Shown: positions 10,877-19,848, numbered from the stretch's first letter. The stretch: DNA of 64,000 nt from Bacteroidota bacterium (GCA_024279425.1 JAJRRO010000133.1:84759-148758), one strand, 5' to 3'. Notes: a model not told the origin generated them from the letters alone. Numbers and translations are program-made.

Positions 10877-13056
10877 TTAAAAACTATAAGCCACATTCAA
10901 AAAATAAGTGCGGCTATAGCCATACCAAAATTTGGGTGCAAAAGATGGATTTCCACTTAGATTGTCTTCCCGTAACTGTCCAAAATTGCCATTTCTGCTT
11001 TGCTCATAACCCCCAGTCCTAAAGACAGCGTCAAAAGCATTGTTTATGCTTCCAAAAACACTGATATATTTACCTTTTTTTAGCCAAGATTTCCCTCCGA
11101 CCAAATTCAATAAGTAAAAGTTATCCAAAGGTTTTTGTCGCAATAATTTGGAAACATTTTCATCGGTCGCACCCTGAAATGGTAATCCAGTTTCAGGGTC
11201 TAAATAAAAACTTTGTGTTCTGGTAATGGCTGAAATATTGGCATAATTATTCGCCAGATAATTAGTTGTGACACCTACCCACCAATACTTTGGGTCCCTG
11301 TATTCCATTCCTAATGCAAATGCCTTTTGAGGGCCTTGGGCCAACCTAAGGTCTTTTACCTTTGCTATTCCCAAATCTATATTACCATCGAGATTAATTA
11401 AATCCTCATCTTTCCCTGCAGTATCAAAATTTATGGTCACATTAGGATCACTTGCATAGAGGTACTTCCCCACTGCTGCAACTGCCGAAAGCTTCACCGA
11501 AGATGAAAGTTGATACTCCAGCCCTAACTCCAGCCCCATATGAAGTTTATCCAAATCTGTAATCACTTCTTGAACAAAATCAGAACCAACGCCCGCATCA
11601 ACAAAGAAAAAATTGACGTCGGTTGTATTCTGAAATCGGGTATAAAAACCTGTAAGACGTCCTGTAAGTTTGGGTAACCTTACAAAGTAATTTACATCTG
11701 CACTGTTAATCGTTTCGCTTTGGAGTACTGGAACAATCTCATTGTTCTCTCGGGGATTAATAAATACATTTTGTAACACAGGGGGTTTGGTCATATATGC
11801 TGCATTTGCCTTTAGCCAATGCCTCCCGGTAATTCTGTAGGACAGTCCGCCTTTAATGCCGAAATCAGTAAAACTAAGCTGTTCACTTCTCCCCATTGAA
11901 CTTTCTAAAAAACGTTCATTTTGAAAAAGCCCTTCTCTTTGATATTTTGTGTTTGAATAGTTGCCGGCCACAAAGCCATTCCATTTATTTAAGGAATACC
12001 GAAACTGGGCAAATGCATTTAACTGAGATGCATCTATAGTATAATGGTAATTGAATTTGTCCCCTTCTCTTTTTCTCAAGTCTACTCCCAGATTATTTTG
12101 GGTTTCGGAAAAAGGGTCCAAGTCTTCATGGAAATCAGCCCCCAAAAGGTCATTTATTTCAGCAAAATTTTCTGATTTCAAATTTTTAAAGTTCAATCCA
12201 AAATCAATATCAAATTGATTGTCAAATCTTAAATTACCTATAGTATTAATAGCAAATTGACTATCCGAAACTATATCGTCATACAAAACATAGCTCGCTT
12301 TATCTTGATTGTTGGCTGTATACACATTGTTCCATGGGAGCTGTGGATTTTTAAGAAAGCCTTCTTTGGCAAGGTTAGCGCTAATAAAATTTGCCCCAAT
12401 AGGGCTATTGATATAAAAACTAGGCAAATATCTATAGTATATGGGGTCTGGGTTGGGGGCATTGTAATAGCCTAATCTGCTCCTTGAATTAGCTCCAGAT
12501 TGGTACATTACTCCTGAATTCAAATTGAAATTATCAGACTCATAATAATGGTTGAGCATAAATATCGGCTCGGCTATCTTTCGCTCTCTGGAATTTCGAA
12601 TATTGCCATTTTGGTACCCCCAATAGGGATTATAACCCTTACCTGCCAGATCAAAAACCTCTTTTGTAATCGCCGAAGAACGACCTCTGCGGTTCTGGGC
12701 GAAAATTGCAGTAGCTCCTATGCTGTTCTTAGAATTTATTTGAAACTCCAGCGCCCCAAATAATGAAAATGCATCGTAGAGTGTTCCACTAATATATCCT
12801 TCTTTGGCCCATCTTCGTGAAGCAGAAAAGGAATAAACCAATCCATTTTCTTTTTTACTGGAAGTATAGGTTGCCATTGCCCGACCTGCATAGGTCCTAT
12901 TTGAAGATGAGGTGGAAAATCGAAATCCCGGACGAAATCCCGATGGTCTCACGTCGATATTTGTACTTCCCAAGATTCCACCGAAAGTGTAATCCGATGC
13001 ATCCAAGGCATTCGTGAACTCTTGATTACGGGTAACATCATTTAGTCCACCCCAGT
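10877..13056 (-). pseudogene. TonB-dependent receptor, C-terminal part (split by island)
   Basis: About 725 codons covering the rest of the plug and the whole beta-barrel of a TonB-dependent outer-membrane receptor. It ends in an aromatic C-terminus (FLNVAYSF). The reading frame enters through attL as NNWGGLNDVTRNQEFTNALD, a well-conserved plug motif, and a TAG in island DNA precedes it. No signal peptide, CarboxypepD-like domain or early plug is present here; these lie at 24789-25321. A TTG at 13006 could start a 709-residue product, but without the plug start it would not be exported as a working receptor. Confidence 0.9.
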
Positions 13057-13076
13057 TATTTATATGAATTTTGTAA
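13049..13076. other. attL of the integrated island
   Basis: The core ACCCCAGT (13049-13056) is followed inside the island by a 5-bp spacer and the 15-bp arm ATATGAATTTTGTAA (13062-13076). The same core and the reverse complement of the same arm occur at the other island end. The bases to the left of the core continue the TonB receptor gene. The expected crossover is at the central CC (13052-13053). Confidence 0.88.
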
Positions 13077-13405
13077 GTCTATAAATAAAAGGAGCATTAT
13101 TTCTAAAAAACAAATAATTATACGGTGAATTAAACAATGATTGGCTAATAACGGGTATAATTATTAGCTACCAATCTCCTACCCCACCCTATATTAGGAA
13201 GAACCAACCACTACTACATCTGTCTTTCTGTCAAATGTGGTTGTCATAATGTTAAGTGATTTTGGTCAAGCATTACAAGGGTTAACGGATAAAATCTCAG
13301 TACCTTAGAAACTAAATTTATATGACAATTATCATCGTAAGAATATTCCTGTTTATATAATATTGTGCTAAATTTATTCTCAACTAAAACCAAAACTTAT
13401 ACAAC
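13077..13405. other. Non-coding left end of the island
   Basis: About 330 bp with no convincing gene. It contains an 8-bp inverted repeat, GCTAATAA (13144-13151) with TTATTAGC downstream near 13162-13169, which could be a hairpin or protein-binding site. It presumably holds the promoter for the small-protein gene cluster that starts at 13406. Confidence 0.4.
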
Positions 13406-13729
13406 ATGTCTAAAGAACAAGAGTTCAAAGAAAAAGAAGCCAATAGCAAATATTGTAATAGAGTTAATAAACTTACCAGTTTAAGATATATTGACTCATG
13501 GTTGTCAATAAGGCTTGTCTCAAATTATATAAAGGCAACAGAGGAAAAACAGAGTTTACTGGACGATGATTCAGAATTGGCATTACAGTCCTACACGAAT
13601 GGTATATCCCTCTTAAATAAAATCAATAAATCAAATGAACGAATTAGTAAGAATATGCAATTCTTTTTCTGGGTCACTATAATAGGATGGATAGTTGGAC
13701 TAATTATATTCATTATAGGTACATTATAA
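13406..13729 (+). CDS. Small protein with C-terminal membrane anchor
   Basis: A 107-residue protein of unknown family. Residues 1-85 are polar, helical and lysine/asparagine-rich. Residues 86-107 form a single hydrophobic helix (FFFWVTIIGWIVGLIIFIIG) that reaches the C-terminus, so it is probably a tail-anchored inner-membrane protein facing the cytoplasm. It is the first of three genes in the same direction that all end in a membrane helix; the next gene starts 11 bp downstream. I cannot assign a function. Confidence 0.7.
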   Translation: MSKEQEFKEKEANSKYCNRVNKLTSLRYIDSWLSIRLVSNYIKATEEKQSLLDDDSELALQSYTNGISLLNKINKSNERISKNMQFFFWVTIIGWIVGLIIFIIGTL

Positions 13730-13740
13730 AACGCAACACT

Positions 13741-14136
13741 ATGGAAGAAGGGTCACCAGAATATAAAGTTTTCAATTACCTTGCTAGGAATGTCTCACAG
13801 GATAAGGACGAGTATAACTCGGTAGCAGGCAACTGTGGTGTTAGTGACGGTAAGAAATTTGAGGAAGCTGTTATATATCTTTCCACTGCAGGACTGATAG
13901 AGATAAATTTTATCCCATACCAAAGAAGCTATATTGAGAAGAGACATGAGTTCTATCATGCTCAAAGACTTGGTTTAGAACTATGGCACAAGCAATACAT
14001 GAGAGATGTTAAGAGAGAGAAGAAGAAGATTAAGCATGATGCAACTGTGTCCAGAATGAAGGCTTGGTTCTGGTGGGTATCAATTCTTGCTCTAGGAGTA
14101 TCAATTGTCTCATTATGGTTCTCAATGAATAAATAG
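13741..14136 (+). CDS. Winged-helix-like protein with C-terminal membrane anchor
   Basis: A 131-residue protein. I chose the ATG at 13741, just after the stop of the preceding gene, over an upstream in-frame start that would overlap it. Residues 1-65 (EYKVFNYLARNVSQD, then KKFEEAVIYLSTAGLIEI) have the pattern of a winged-helix domain, in which a short helix bundle precedes an LIEI strand. A basic linker follows (KREKKKIKHD). A single membrane helix (WFWWVSILALGVSIVSLWF) lies close to the C-terminus. A membrane-anchored regulator or sensor is one possibility; the assignment is by pattern only. Confidence 0.65.
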   Translation: MEEGSPEYKVFNYLARNVSQDKDEYNSVAGNCGVSDGKKFEEAVIYLSTAGLIEINFIPYQRSYIEKRHEFYHAQRLGLELWHKQYMRDVKREKKKIKHDATVSRMKAWFWWVSILALGVSIVSLWFSMNK

Positions 14137-14172
14137 TACATCTTTGATTATTAACTTATAAACCTATCCTAA

Positions 14173-14406
14173 ATGGCTCTAATTAAATGCCCAGAGTGTA
14201 ATGCACAAGTATCTGACAAAGCAAAGGAATGCCCTAAGTGTGCCTATCCTATCAACTCTCCTGAGGTTGTAAAAGAAGAGGTCAAAGTTGCAGAGGTTGC
14301 AAAAGAAGGGTGTTTTTTACAGACCTTGAATACTGGTTGTCTTGTATTCTTTGGTATTCTATTAGGTATAATCGTACTTATGCTATTGGTAGGTCTGCTA
14401 AGTTAA
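14173..14406 (+). CDS. Zinc-ribbon protein with C-terminal membrane helix
   Basis: A 77-residue protein. Two CxxC pairs (Cys6/Cys9 and Cys20/Cys23, CPECN and CPKCAY) form a zinc ribbon of the type found at the N-terminus of many small membrane proteins. An acidic/valine-rich linker follows, then one membrane helix at about residues 55-75. It lies 36 bp after the winged-helix-like gene and shares its layout of a soluble head and C-terminal anchor, so the three probably act together. The function is unknown. Confidence 0.7.
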   Translation: MALIKCPECNAQVSDKAKECPKCAYPINSPEVVKEEVKVAEVAKEGCFLQTLNTGCLVFFGILLGIIVLMLLVGLLS

Positions 14407-14416
14407 GTAATTACTA

Positions 14417-14599
14417 TTACCCGAAATAAATTAACAGCCCATATAGGAAACCACCAAAACCTAAGAGTAGGCTAATAGTACAAAGGCCTTGAATTTTTAA
14501 ATTGTTATGCTCTGACGTACCTCCATTTTTGTCATAAAGAATAAGGCTACATACTGATAAAAGAGCACCAAGAACTATAATTATTAGATAGGGAGACAT
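14417..14599 (-). CDS. Small two-helix membrane protein
   Basis: A 60-residue protein made almost wholly of two hydrophobic helices (about residues 3-21 and 38-58) joined by a polar loop (YDKNGGTSEHNN). It converges with the zinc-ribbon gene, 10 bp apart. The amino-acid pattern is that of a real small membrane protein, but it is short and has no recognised family, so expression is uncertain. About 300 bp of DNA without a visible gene follow (14600-14897). Confidence 0.45.
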   Translation of the reverse strand: MSPYLIIIVLGALLSVCSLILYDKNGGTSEHNNLKIQGLCTISLLLGFGGFLYGLLIYFG

Positions 14600-14897
14600 A
14601 ATTGTTTTGTTGATTAGGTCATACTTAATCTAAAGGTTGAAAATACGTCTAAAATTTTTAGCGTCACTCCTAGCCTCTATAACAATTCTCAAGGCTAAAA
14701 TCTAGTTCTATTTGACATTTATTTATCCTATCCCATAACACATTACAGCACCTCTACTGGACTATATATTATTCCATGAGAATGTGACCAATCACCTTAG
14801 AAGTCCTTTATTTTATAAATGTAAGCTCTAGTGCTTCTTTCTATTTGTCTGTAGGTCTTCGCGCCTTTTTTGATTATTTGATTTAGCTCTTTCATAT

Positions 14898-16262
14898 CTA
14901 TGCTGCTTTTGGTCGGGGAGAGTTCAGTTTAATTTTACCCTCAAACCCTATTTTCCCGAATTCCTGCATTATGACCTCATAGACCTTTGGCCTGTCGTGT
15001 TTGAAAAAAGAAATGGAGTCGTGCTTTGAGAAAACTGGGATTTGCATATCACTAAGCTTGTAGTAGATATTGTCTATGAACAAACGGCTTTCGAATTGCT
15101 GAAGCATAACGGCAAAGGCATTGTCCCCATTTTCCCATTTGTAGGCACTTATGTAATTGGATACCGTTGGAAAATGTTCTTTGAATCGTTCAGTCATAAG
15201 GTTCTTGGGCCTATCCTTGCCAAAGAAGACCTTGAATACCATCTGTTTGGCATTCTCTCTATCTAGTCCAATATTGCTAAAGTGCTCATAGAACCCTGTA
15301 TCGTTGGTCAATTGGTGGAAAAGCTCCACATCCCCGCCAATGAAGCCCTGTTCTTTCAAAATATGGCTCAACAAGGCTGGCTGGGAGTTCTTTAGGTCGT
15401 ATTCTTCCATTTGGTTATGAAACAGGATAGTATCAAAGAGTTCCTTGCTCATGTTGGTGAAATTGGTATCCAACCTGTTATTGGTCTTGTTCCGTTTGCC
15501 ATATAAAGTAGATTCATCGGCCAAGTTATCCACAGATGCTGTCCACGCCATTTTAGTAAAGTTCCTTTGTTCCAACATAAAATATTCGGGGTCTACCATG
15601 CAGATTTTCTTCCCATCATTGACAATGAGCTTATCCTTTTGGTCTGCAATGAGCAAAGCTTCTTTTTTATCTAGCTTCTTATGGACTGTGAACAACCAAT
15701 TCTCGTCTATTTCGGTTACGTCCATTTTTGGGAAAATCCACTCCACCTGTTCGTCCGTCATATAATCGTCAAGGGAAAGACTGCTTACCTTGCTATCTAT
15801 TTTGGAATAAAGCTTGTCGAAGGGTATGTCCAGCAAGCGGACATTCTCAATGAACATCCCCAGCTCTTTCTTGTCCTTTTCGTACTGTATGGCCCCGTCC
15901 GTTTTTTGGTAATAACTGAACTTGACCTTCACGCTTTCATGCTCATCATAATATTTAGGTGCTATCCTGTACTGGAAGCAGTTCCCCGCTCCGAACTTTT
16001 CGGTGCGTTCTATAATCCCGTTGAACAATAATATGTTGAGGGGCTTGATATAGCCACTACCCAGCATTGTAAAGAGCCTTTTATTGGGGATGGGGCGGAA
16101 GCTCTGAAAGTTCTTGTAATCGTGCTTATTGTACCCTTGGGTAATCACATATAGGATATAATAGCAGTTGAGAAGGGTCTTTCCCTTGGCTAGTTGGGTA
16201 AGCTCATCATTCATGGATTTGGGCAATACGAGGTTACGATAAACCTTGTTTTTGTGAGGCAT
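14898..16262 (-). CDS. Possible divergent family A polymerase-like protein
   Basis: A 454-residue protein from the ATG at 16262 (MPHKNKVYRNL); an upstream in-frame ATG would add 37 residues. The N-terminal 100 residues look like a winged-helix fold. The C-terminal half has three motifs in the order and rough spacing of a family A DNA polymerase palm: YDLKNSQPALLSHIL (about 288-302, compare motif A D-x-SQ), RENAKQMVFKVFFGK (about 332-347, compare motif B R-x3-K-x3-F-x2-YG) and PVFSKHDSI (about 409-416, compare motif C HDE, here HDS). Fingers and exonuclease domains are absent. This is my own reading, not a recognised annotation. An island replication protein is one possibility. Confidence 0.55.
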   Translation of the reverse strand: MPHKNKVYRNLVLPKSMNDELTQLAKGKTLLNCYYILYVITQGYNKHDYKNFQSFRPIPNKRLFTMLGSGYIKPLNILLFNGIIERTEKFGAGNCFQYRIAPKYYDEHESVKVKFSYYQKTDGAIQYEKDKKELGMFIENVRLLDIPFDKLYSKIDSKVSSLSLDDYMTDEQVEWIFPKMDVTEIDENWLFTVHKKLDKKEALLIADQKDKLIVNDGKKICMVDPEYFMLEQRNFTKMAWTASVDNLADESTLYGKRNKTNNRLDTNFTNMSKELFDTILFHNQMEEYDLKNSQPALLSHILKEQGFIGGDVELFHQLTNDTGFYEHFSNIGLDRENAKQMVFKVFFGKDRPKNLMTERFKEHFPTVSNYISAYKWENGDNAFAVMLQQFESRLFIDNIYYKLSDMQIPVFSKHDSISFFKHDRPKVYEVIMQEFGKIGFEGKIKLNSPRPKAA

Positions 16263-16376
16263 AATTTGATAAAATTTGGGGTTAATGTAAATTTTTCGTA
16301 GGATATTCAGCATAATCCTCTTTAATCGAAGAAAATGATAATGCAAATTTCGGGCTTTATTCCCGAACCTCAAAAA

Positions 16377-16436
16377 CTATAAACTCACAGTTAATGCTAA
16401 TGCCCCAATCGCAATAATAACGGTGGATACGAGCAT
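16377..16436 (-). CDS. Possible 19-residue hydrophobic peptide
   Basis: An ATG-started frame encodes MLVSTVIIAIGALALTVSL, a single membrane helix with no charged residue. It lies just upstream of the polymerase-like gene on the same strand. Peptides like this occur as small membrane proteins or type I toxins, but a frame this short can occur by chance. The rest of 16263-16677 shows nothing firm. Confidence 0.2.
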   Translation of the reverse strand: MLVSTVIIAIGALALTVSL

Positions 16437-16677
16437 TTTATAAAAGGGAAAAAAGTAGGAAAATCAAAGGCCAAAGACAACCTAGGGCTTTCTGGCAGCA
16501 ATCGACATAAATGAACCAGACAAAAGCCTACTAAGCTACTGGGGTAAAAGCCCTTTGGATTATATAGATAAGGTATTATAAACAGGGATATAAATAATAA
16601 TTAAGATGTAGAATAACTATATATAGTCTTACTGGTTACGGAATTTACGCCAGCCCAATAGTAGCAGGGGTTGGTAT

Positions 16678-16863
16678 TTAATTTGAGAACAGATTTTCTA
16701 CTGGGAATGTCAATATCCCATAGTGCTTTTTTGCACCAAAACGGACCAATCCATCTTTTACTTCAAGGAATTTAGGACCAAATTTTAGCATTCTAGGGTT
16801 CTTTTTATTTATGTATTCAAGAAGTAGTTCTTGGGTTACTTGATTGCCCATCTCATCCATCAT
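16678..16863 (-). CDS. Small 61-residue protein, unknown
   Basis: A small mixed-charge protein (MMDEMGNQVTQELLLEYINK at the start, ending FPVENLFSN). No motif or membrane segment is visible. The start could be either of the two adjacent ATGs. It is read in the same direction as the polymerase-like gene about 400 bp further on. The residue composition looks protein-like, with several conserved-looking Gly and aromatic residues, but support is limited to the open frame. Confidence 0.4.
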   Translation of the reverse strand: MMDEMGNQVTQELLLEYINKKNPRMLKFGPKFLEVKDGLVRFGAKKHYGILTFPVENLFSN

Positions 16864-17251
16864 TGATTTTATTTATAACCTCAATATTGAACTTTATTTT
16901 AAGGATTCCAAGTAGAAGATAAAATATTAATTTAAAGAAGAAATAGGTCAGATAAACCAGAATTTAATAGGCAATTAAATATTAGTTAATGGCAATTCTG
17001 TTAAAAAACTTTCTTCTTTGCCCTACCTATTAGACCTCATTTTGGGGCATATATCACCAGTAATTTATCTGAACTTATGCCTTCCTACGCGCGCGTATTG
17101 GAAATTTGTTAAAAAACTGCAGTTTGAAGAATAAATAAGTTAAAAAATGTAGGAATATATTGAAAATAAATGCAATATAAATATGCTGTTATCTGGAAGT
17201 ATTTAACGGATTTCAGTATATTTAGAACTGATTTAACTAGTTAGGCACAAT
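16864..17251. other. AT-rich intergenic region before the alarmone synthetase
   Basis: About 390 bp with no gene that I can support. It is very AT-rich apart from a short GCGCGCG run near 17090. The sequence GTTAGGC at 17241-17247 lies 5 bp before the next ATG and has the form of an integron core site (GTTRRRY), which may be chance. Confidence 0.3.
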
Positions 17252-18322
17252 ATGAAAAATATAGAAATTCAAAAACTTGTCAACGAACATTCTTCTTATA
17301 CAACAATGCTGAATGAGTTAGTTAAATCACTATTAAAAACAAATCACATTAAATACCATATTGTTGAATGTAGGACAAAATCAACTGAAAGTTTAAATGA
17401 AAAAATTAGATTGAAGAATATTAAATCAGTAACCAATGAAATTACTGATATATCTGGAATTAGAATCATCCTATATTATCAAGATGATGTTGATAAAGTC
17501 AGTAAATTAATAACTGATAATTTCGAAGTTGACAAACCAAATTCAATTAATAAAGCTGAATTATATGACAGCAATCAATTCGGTTATCTGTCCATTCATT
17601 ATATAGTTCAACTTAATAACCTCCGCAAAAAGCTACCTGAATGGAAAACCTTTTCAAATTTAAAAGCAGAGATACAAATTAGAACTGTTCTTCAACATTC
17701 TTGGGCTTCTATTTCTCATGAACTTTCGTATAAAAAAAGATATGAAATTCCAAAAGAACTAGAACGAAAACTATTTAGACTAGCTGGTTTGTTTGAACTA
17801 GCTGATGAGCAATTTTTAAAAATTAGAGATGAACATAAAAAGCTTGATTTGTCAATTGAAAAGCTTACTAAATCGAATAAAGAAGAACAGTTAGAGATTA
17901 ATAGTCTCACATTGAAACATGCACTGGAAAAATCAGGGAGTATTTATCAAAAAATTATAAGTCGAGCGTACAAACTCGGGTTTGACGAATATGATGAATC
18001 TACTGAAACAGAATATCTTGACGATGATGATACGCAATATTATTACTCTGAAATTATTCTTGTATCCAAGATTTTATCTCTTAAATCATTAAATCAACTC
18101 GAATTAGGATTAAAGGAAAATGAGAAGTTGATTGATAAGGTTTTTGCTGCTGCTGTTAAGAAAAATGATAACTGGGGAGCAGGTGCTACATTTCTAACAT
18201 TAATAGCTTCAATGACATTATTAAATGCAAAAGAATTAAGAATATTCTCACAAAAAAGTGGTTGGGACAACGATAATTTTGATTGCATAGCAAATGCTAT
18301 AATAGACCTAAAAAAACTGTAG
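17252..18322 (+). CDS. RelA/SpoT-domain alarmone synthetase with C-terminal extension
   Basis: A 356-residue protein with a (p)ppGpp-synthetase domain at about residues 25-175 and no HD hydrolase domain. Key synthetase residues are visible: Arg41, Lys43, Ser47 and Lys51 (RTKSTESLNEK), Asp66 in the DISGIR motif, Tyr112/Ser114/His116 (GYLSIHY), and Glu140/Gln142/Arg144 followed by His149 (EIQIRTVLQHSW). The remaining 180 residues are helical and charged, of no family I recognise. Small synthetases on mobile elements are often toxins or phage sensors (toxSAS or CapRel types); that role is inferred. A terminator and repeat copy 1 follow. Confidence 0.85.
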   Translation: MKNIEIQKLVNEHSSYTTMLNELVKSLLKTNHIKYHIVECRTKSTESLNEKIRLKNIKSVTNEITDISGIRIILYYQDDVDKVSKLITDNFEVDKPNSINKAELYDSNQFGYLSIHYIVQLNNLRKKLPEWKTFSNLKAEIQIRTVLQHSWASISHELSYKKRYEIPKELERKLFRLAGLFELADEQFLKIRDEHKKLDLSIEKLTKSNKEEQLEINSLTLKHALEKSGSIYQKIISRAYKLGFDEYDESTETEYLDDDDTQYYYSEIILVSKILSLKSLNQLELGLKENEKLIDKVFAAAVKKNDNWGAGATFLTLIASMTLLNAKELRIFSQKSGWDNDNFDCIANAIIDLKKL

Positions 18323-18328
18323 CTAAAC

Positions 18329-18448
18329 AATGGTAACCGTTGCACAACCCCCTAATCTTGAATAACCGAAGTCATATAAGCCTCTTTACCGAGGCTTTTT
18401 TTAATCGCATTGGTGCTGTGGGCCAGCCACAAAAAAGAAGACATTTAG
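18329..18448 (+). repeat. Cassette-like repeat, copy 1
   Basis: First of three copies of a roughly 100-120 bp repeat. Shared landmarks are GGTAACCGTTGCACAACCCC at 18332-18351, a region ending in a T7 run (near 18396-18402), GCATTGGTGCTGTG (18408-18420), and a GCCAGCCAC...GAAGACATTTA tail shared with copy 3. It follows the alarmone synthetase gene directly. Copies 2 and 3 follow two other cargo genes in the same orientation, as recombination or termination modules of gene cassettes would. Confidence 0.75.
18378..18402 (+). terminator. Terminator inside repeat copy 1
   Basis: Stem AAGCCTC / GAGGCTT with loop TTTACC, followed by a run of T. It ends the alarmone synthetase transcript. The stem is weaker in copies 2 and 3, although the T-run is kept. 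Confidence 0.75.
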
Positions 18449-18449
18449 A

Positions 18450-18635
18450 GCCATGTTGTTTTTTGAAGGTGCCGTTCGGGGATAAAGCTTCGTAGCCTAG
18501 CTTCCTCCAGCTCCGTATTCACTCTTGAGACCTACTAATGGCTTAGGGTGTTGTTCCTGCGCATGACGGACTTGCGCCCTCTAGATTAATTGACTAAATT
18601 TCTGTAATTAAAACATGCCCCTGTTGGGGCCACAC
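18450..18635 (-). pseudogene. Group II intron 5' fragment
   Basis: On the minus strand the sequence starts GTGTGGCCCCAACAGGGGCA at 18635 and includes GGCGCAAGTCCG, CCTAAGCCATTAGTAGGTCT and GGAGCTGGAGGAAGCTAGG. This is the order of elements at the 5' end (domain I) of bacterial group II introns (GTGYG start, AAGTCCG, a GAAGGAAGC-type block). The fragment stops near repeat copy 1. There is no reverse transcriptase gene, so it is a remnant. Confidence 0.55.
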
Positions 18636-18712
18636 AAAGTGTATAAAAACATAGGCACCTATCGGCTTGCTACGTTTGTTATACAAAACGTTGTACCTAA
18701 TTTTATAAACAT

Positions 18713-19330
18713 TTGAAAAAACAACAAATCCGATTTATTTTCAAATATAAAGATGAGCTTTATAAATACCTGAGCATCTTTACCTCTAGCGATAATTCCT
18801 TTCATTTTCATCTTTACGAAGAATCAAATAAACCTTTCATTCACTATCCTACTTCCATGACGGATGATAAAAAATTTAAGATTGATATTAAAAATCCTGT
18901 GTCCTCAAGTTTTATAAGGCATAAGTTTACATTCCATAAATCTGGCTATATCCATTCAACAAGAAAAAATGGTGAAAGATATAAAGATGGAATAAAGGGA
19001 ATTCCTTTTAAAGATATTCAAACCTCAAATTTAGTTTTACTTCTAGCTCCTAAGAAAATTGAATTACTAGAAAAATACAAACCGAAAAAAGATGGTCATA
19101 ATTTCATTATTGAATTAGAAGAAGAACAATCTCCTTTCACTTTCAATATTGAGGTATTTAGGAAATCAAGATTGAACAATTTACCTACTATTCCAACCGA
19201 AATTCAACAAGGACCACATAGTTACCATTGGACAGATATGGAATTCGGATTAAGATTTTATATTCAAAAAGTTATCGGAACTGTGGTATGGCCTGAATCA
19301 ACACTGATACTACAAAGAATAGCGAAATAA
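18713..19330 (+). CDS. Unknown 205-residue cassette protein
   Basis: A 205-residue protein starting at a TTG (18713), rich in Lys, Phe, His and Tyr. No signal peptide, membrane helix or motif that I know is visible. The pattern suggests a mixed alpha/beta soluble protein. It is framed on the left by TACAAAACGTTGTACCTAA (from 18681) and on the right by repeat copy 2, starting 12 bp after the stop. It therefore sits as a self-contained cassette between the alarmone synthetase unit and the lipoprotein gene. I do not assign a function. Confidence 0.65.
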   Translation: MKKQQIRFIFKYKDELYKYLSIFTSSDNSFHFHLYEESNKPFIHYPTSMTDDKKFKIDIKNPVSSSFIRHKFTFHKSGYIHSTRKNGERYKDGIKGIPFKDIQTSNLVLLLAPKKIELLEKYKPKKDGHNFIIELEEEQSPFTFNIEVFRKSRLNNLPTIPTEIQQGPHSYHWTDMEFGLRFYIQKVIGTVVWPESTLILQRIAK

Positions 19331-19341
19331 ACTAAGTACAA

Positions 19342-19436
19342 CATTAGTAACCGTTGCGCAACCCCTTTACCTTAGCAAAACCCAAGTCATATAAACCTAC
19401 TAGCCGAGTCTTTTTTTAAAGGCATTGGTGCTGCGC
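19342..19436 (+). repeat. Cassette-like repeat, copy 2
   Basis: Second copy, shorter: AGTAACCGTTGCGCAACCCC (19345-19364), AAGTCATATAAACCTA, a T7 run and GGCATTGGTGCTGCG (19421-19435). It lacks the GCCAGCCAC tail of copies 1 and 3. It begins 12 bp after the stop of the 205-residue protein. The stem before the T-run is imperfect. Confidence 0.75.
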
Positions 19437-19584
19437 TCCTATTTTTTCAGGATATGTGGACAAGGTATCGGGCCAATTCAAGAGGTTTTTGGCGAAACAA
19501 ATATAAACTCGATTCTCGGTTGACAAAGCCGTGTTCCAAAACCCCCACATTTCTTAGTTAGGTGTGTAAAAAAAAGCTCTCCAA

Positions 19585-19848
19585 TCAAAGAGGGGATTTG
19601 GAAGATTCCATAAAGACGGAGCCGACCTGTTTGTAGACCATCCGTTTACCACAGACATCCAGGGCATAAGTGGCGTTACCAGCAGCCTGTTGCTTGTCCA
19701 ATACCTTGATTTCGTCCTTTGGACATCCTTGCTCGACGGAAACCTGTTTGATAAGCTGATTTGATGTTGCCCCGCTCATAGTACGCATGGTGGCACCACA
19801 AGACGATAATAGGACAGCGGACGACAAAAGCAAAAAAGTTCTTTTCAT
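19585..19848 (-). CDS. Small lipoprotein
   Basis: An 87-residue lipoprotein. The start is the ATG at 19848 (MKRTFLLLSSAVLLSSCG), chosen because it gives a clean signal peptide with the lipobox Cys17; a longer open frame upstream has no signal. The mature part has two further cysteines (EQGCPKDE and LDVCGKRM), which could form a disulfide. No family is recognised. It is divergent from the XRE regulator gene, with about 110 bp between the starts. Confidence 0.7.
   Translation of the reverse strand: MKRTFLLLSSAVLLSSCGATMRTMSGATSNQLIKQVSVEQGCPKDEIKVLDKQQAAGNATYALDVCGKRMVYKQVGSVFMESSKSPL

Noticed and set aside
13006-13056. Functional truncated receptor starting at the TTG at 13006
   Set aside because: It lacks a signal peptide and most of the plug, so it could not insert in the outer membrane; the frame runs openly through attL from the split gene.
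17241-17247. GTTAGGC in front of the alarmone synthetase as an integron core site
   Set aside because: A GTTRRRY match is expected by chance about once per kilobase; the other cassette-like units lack the motif at the same place, and no IntI is present.
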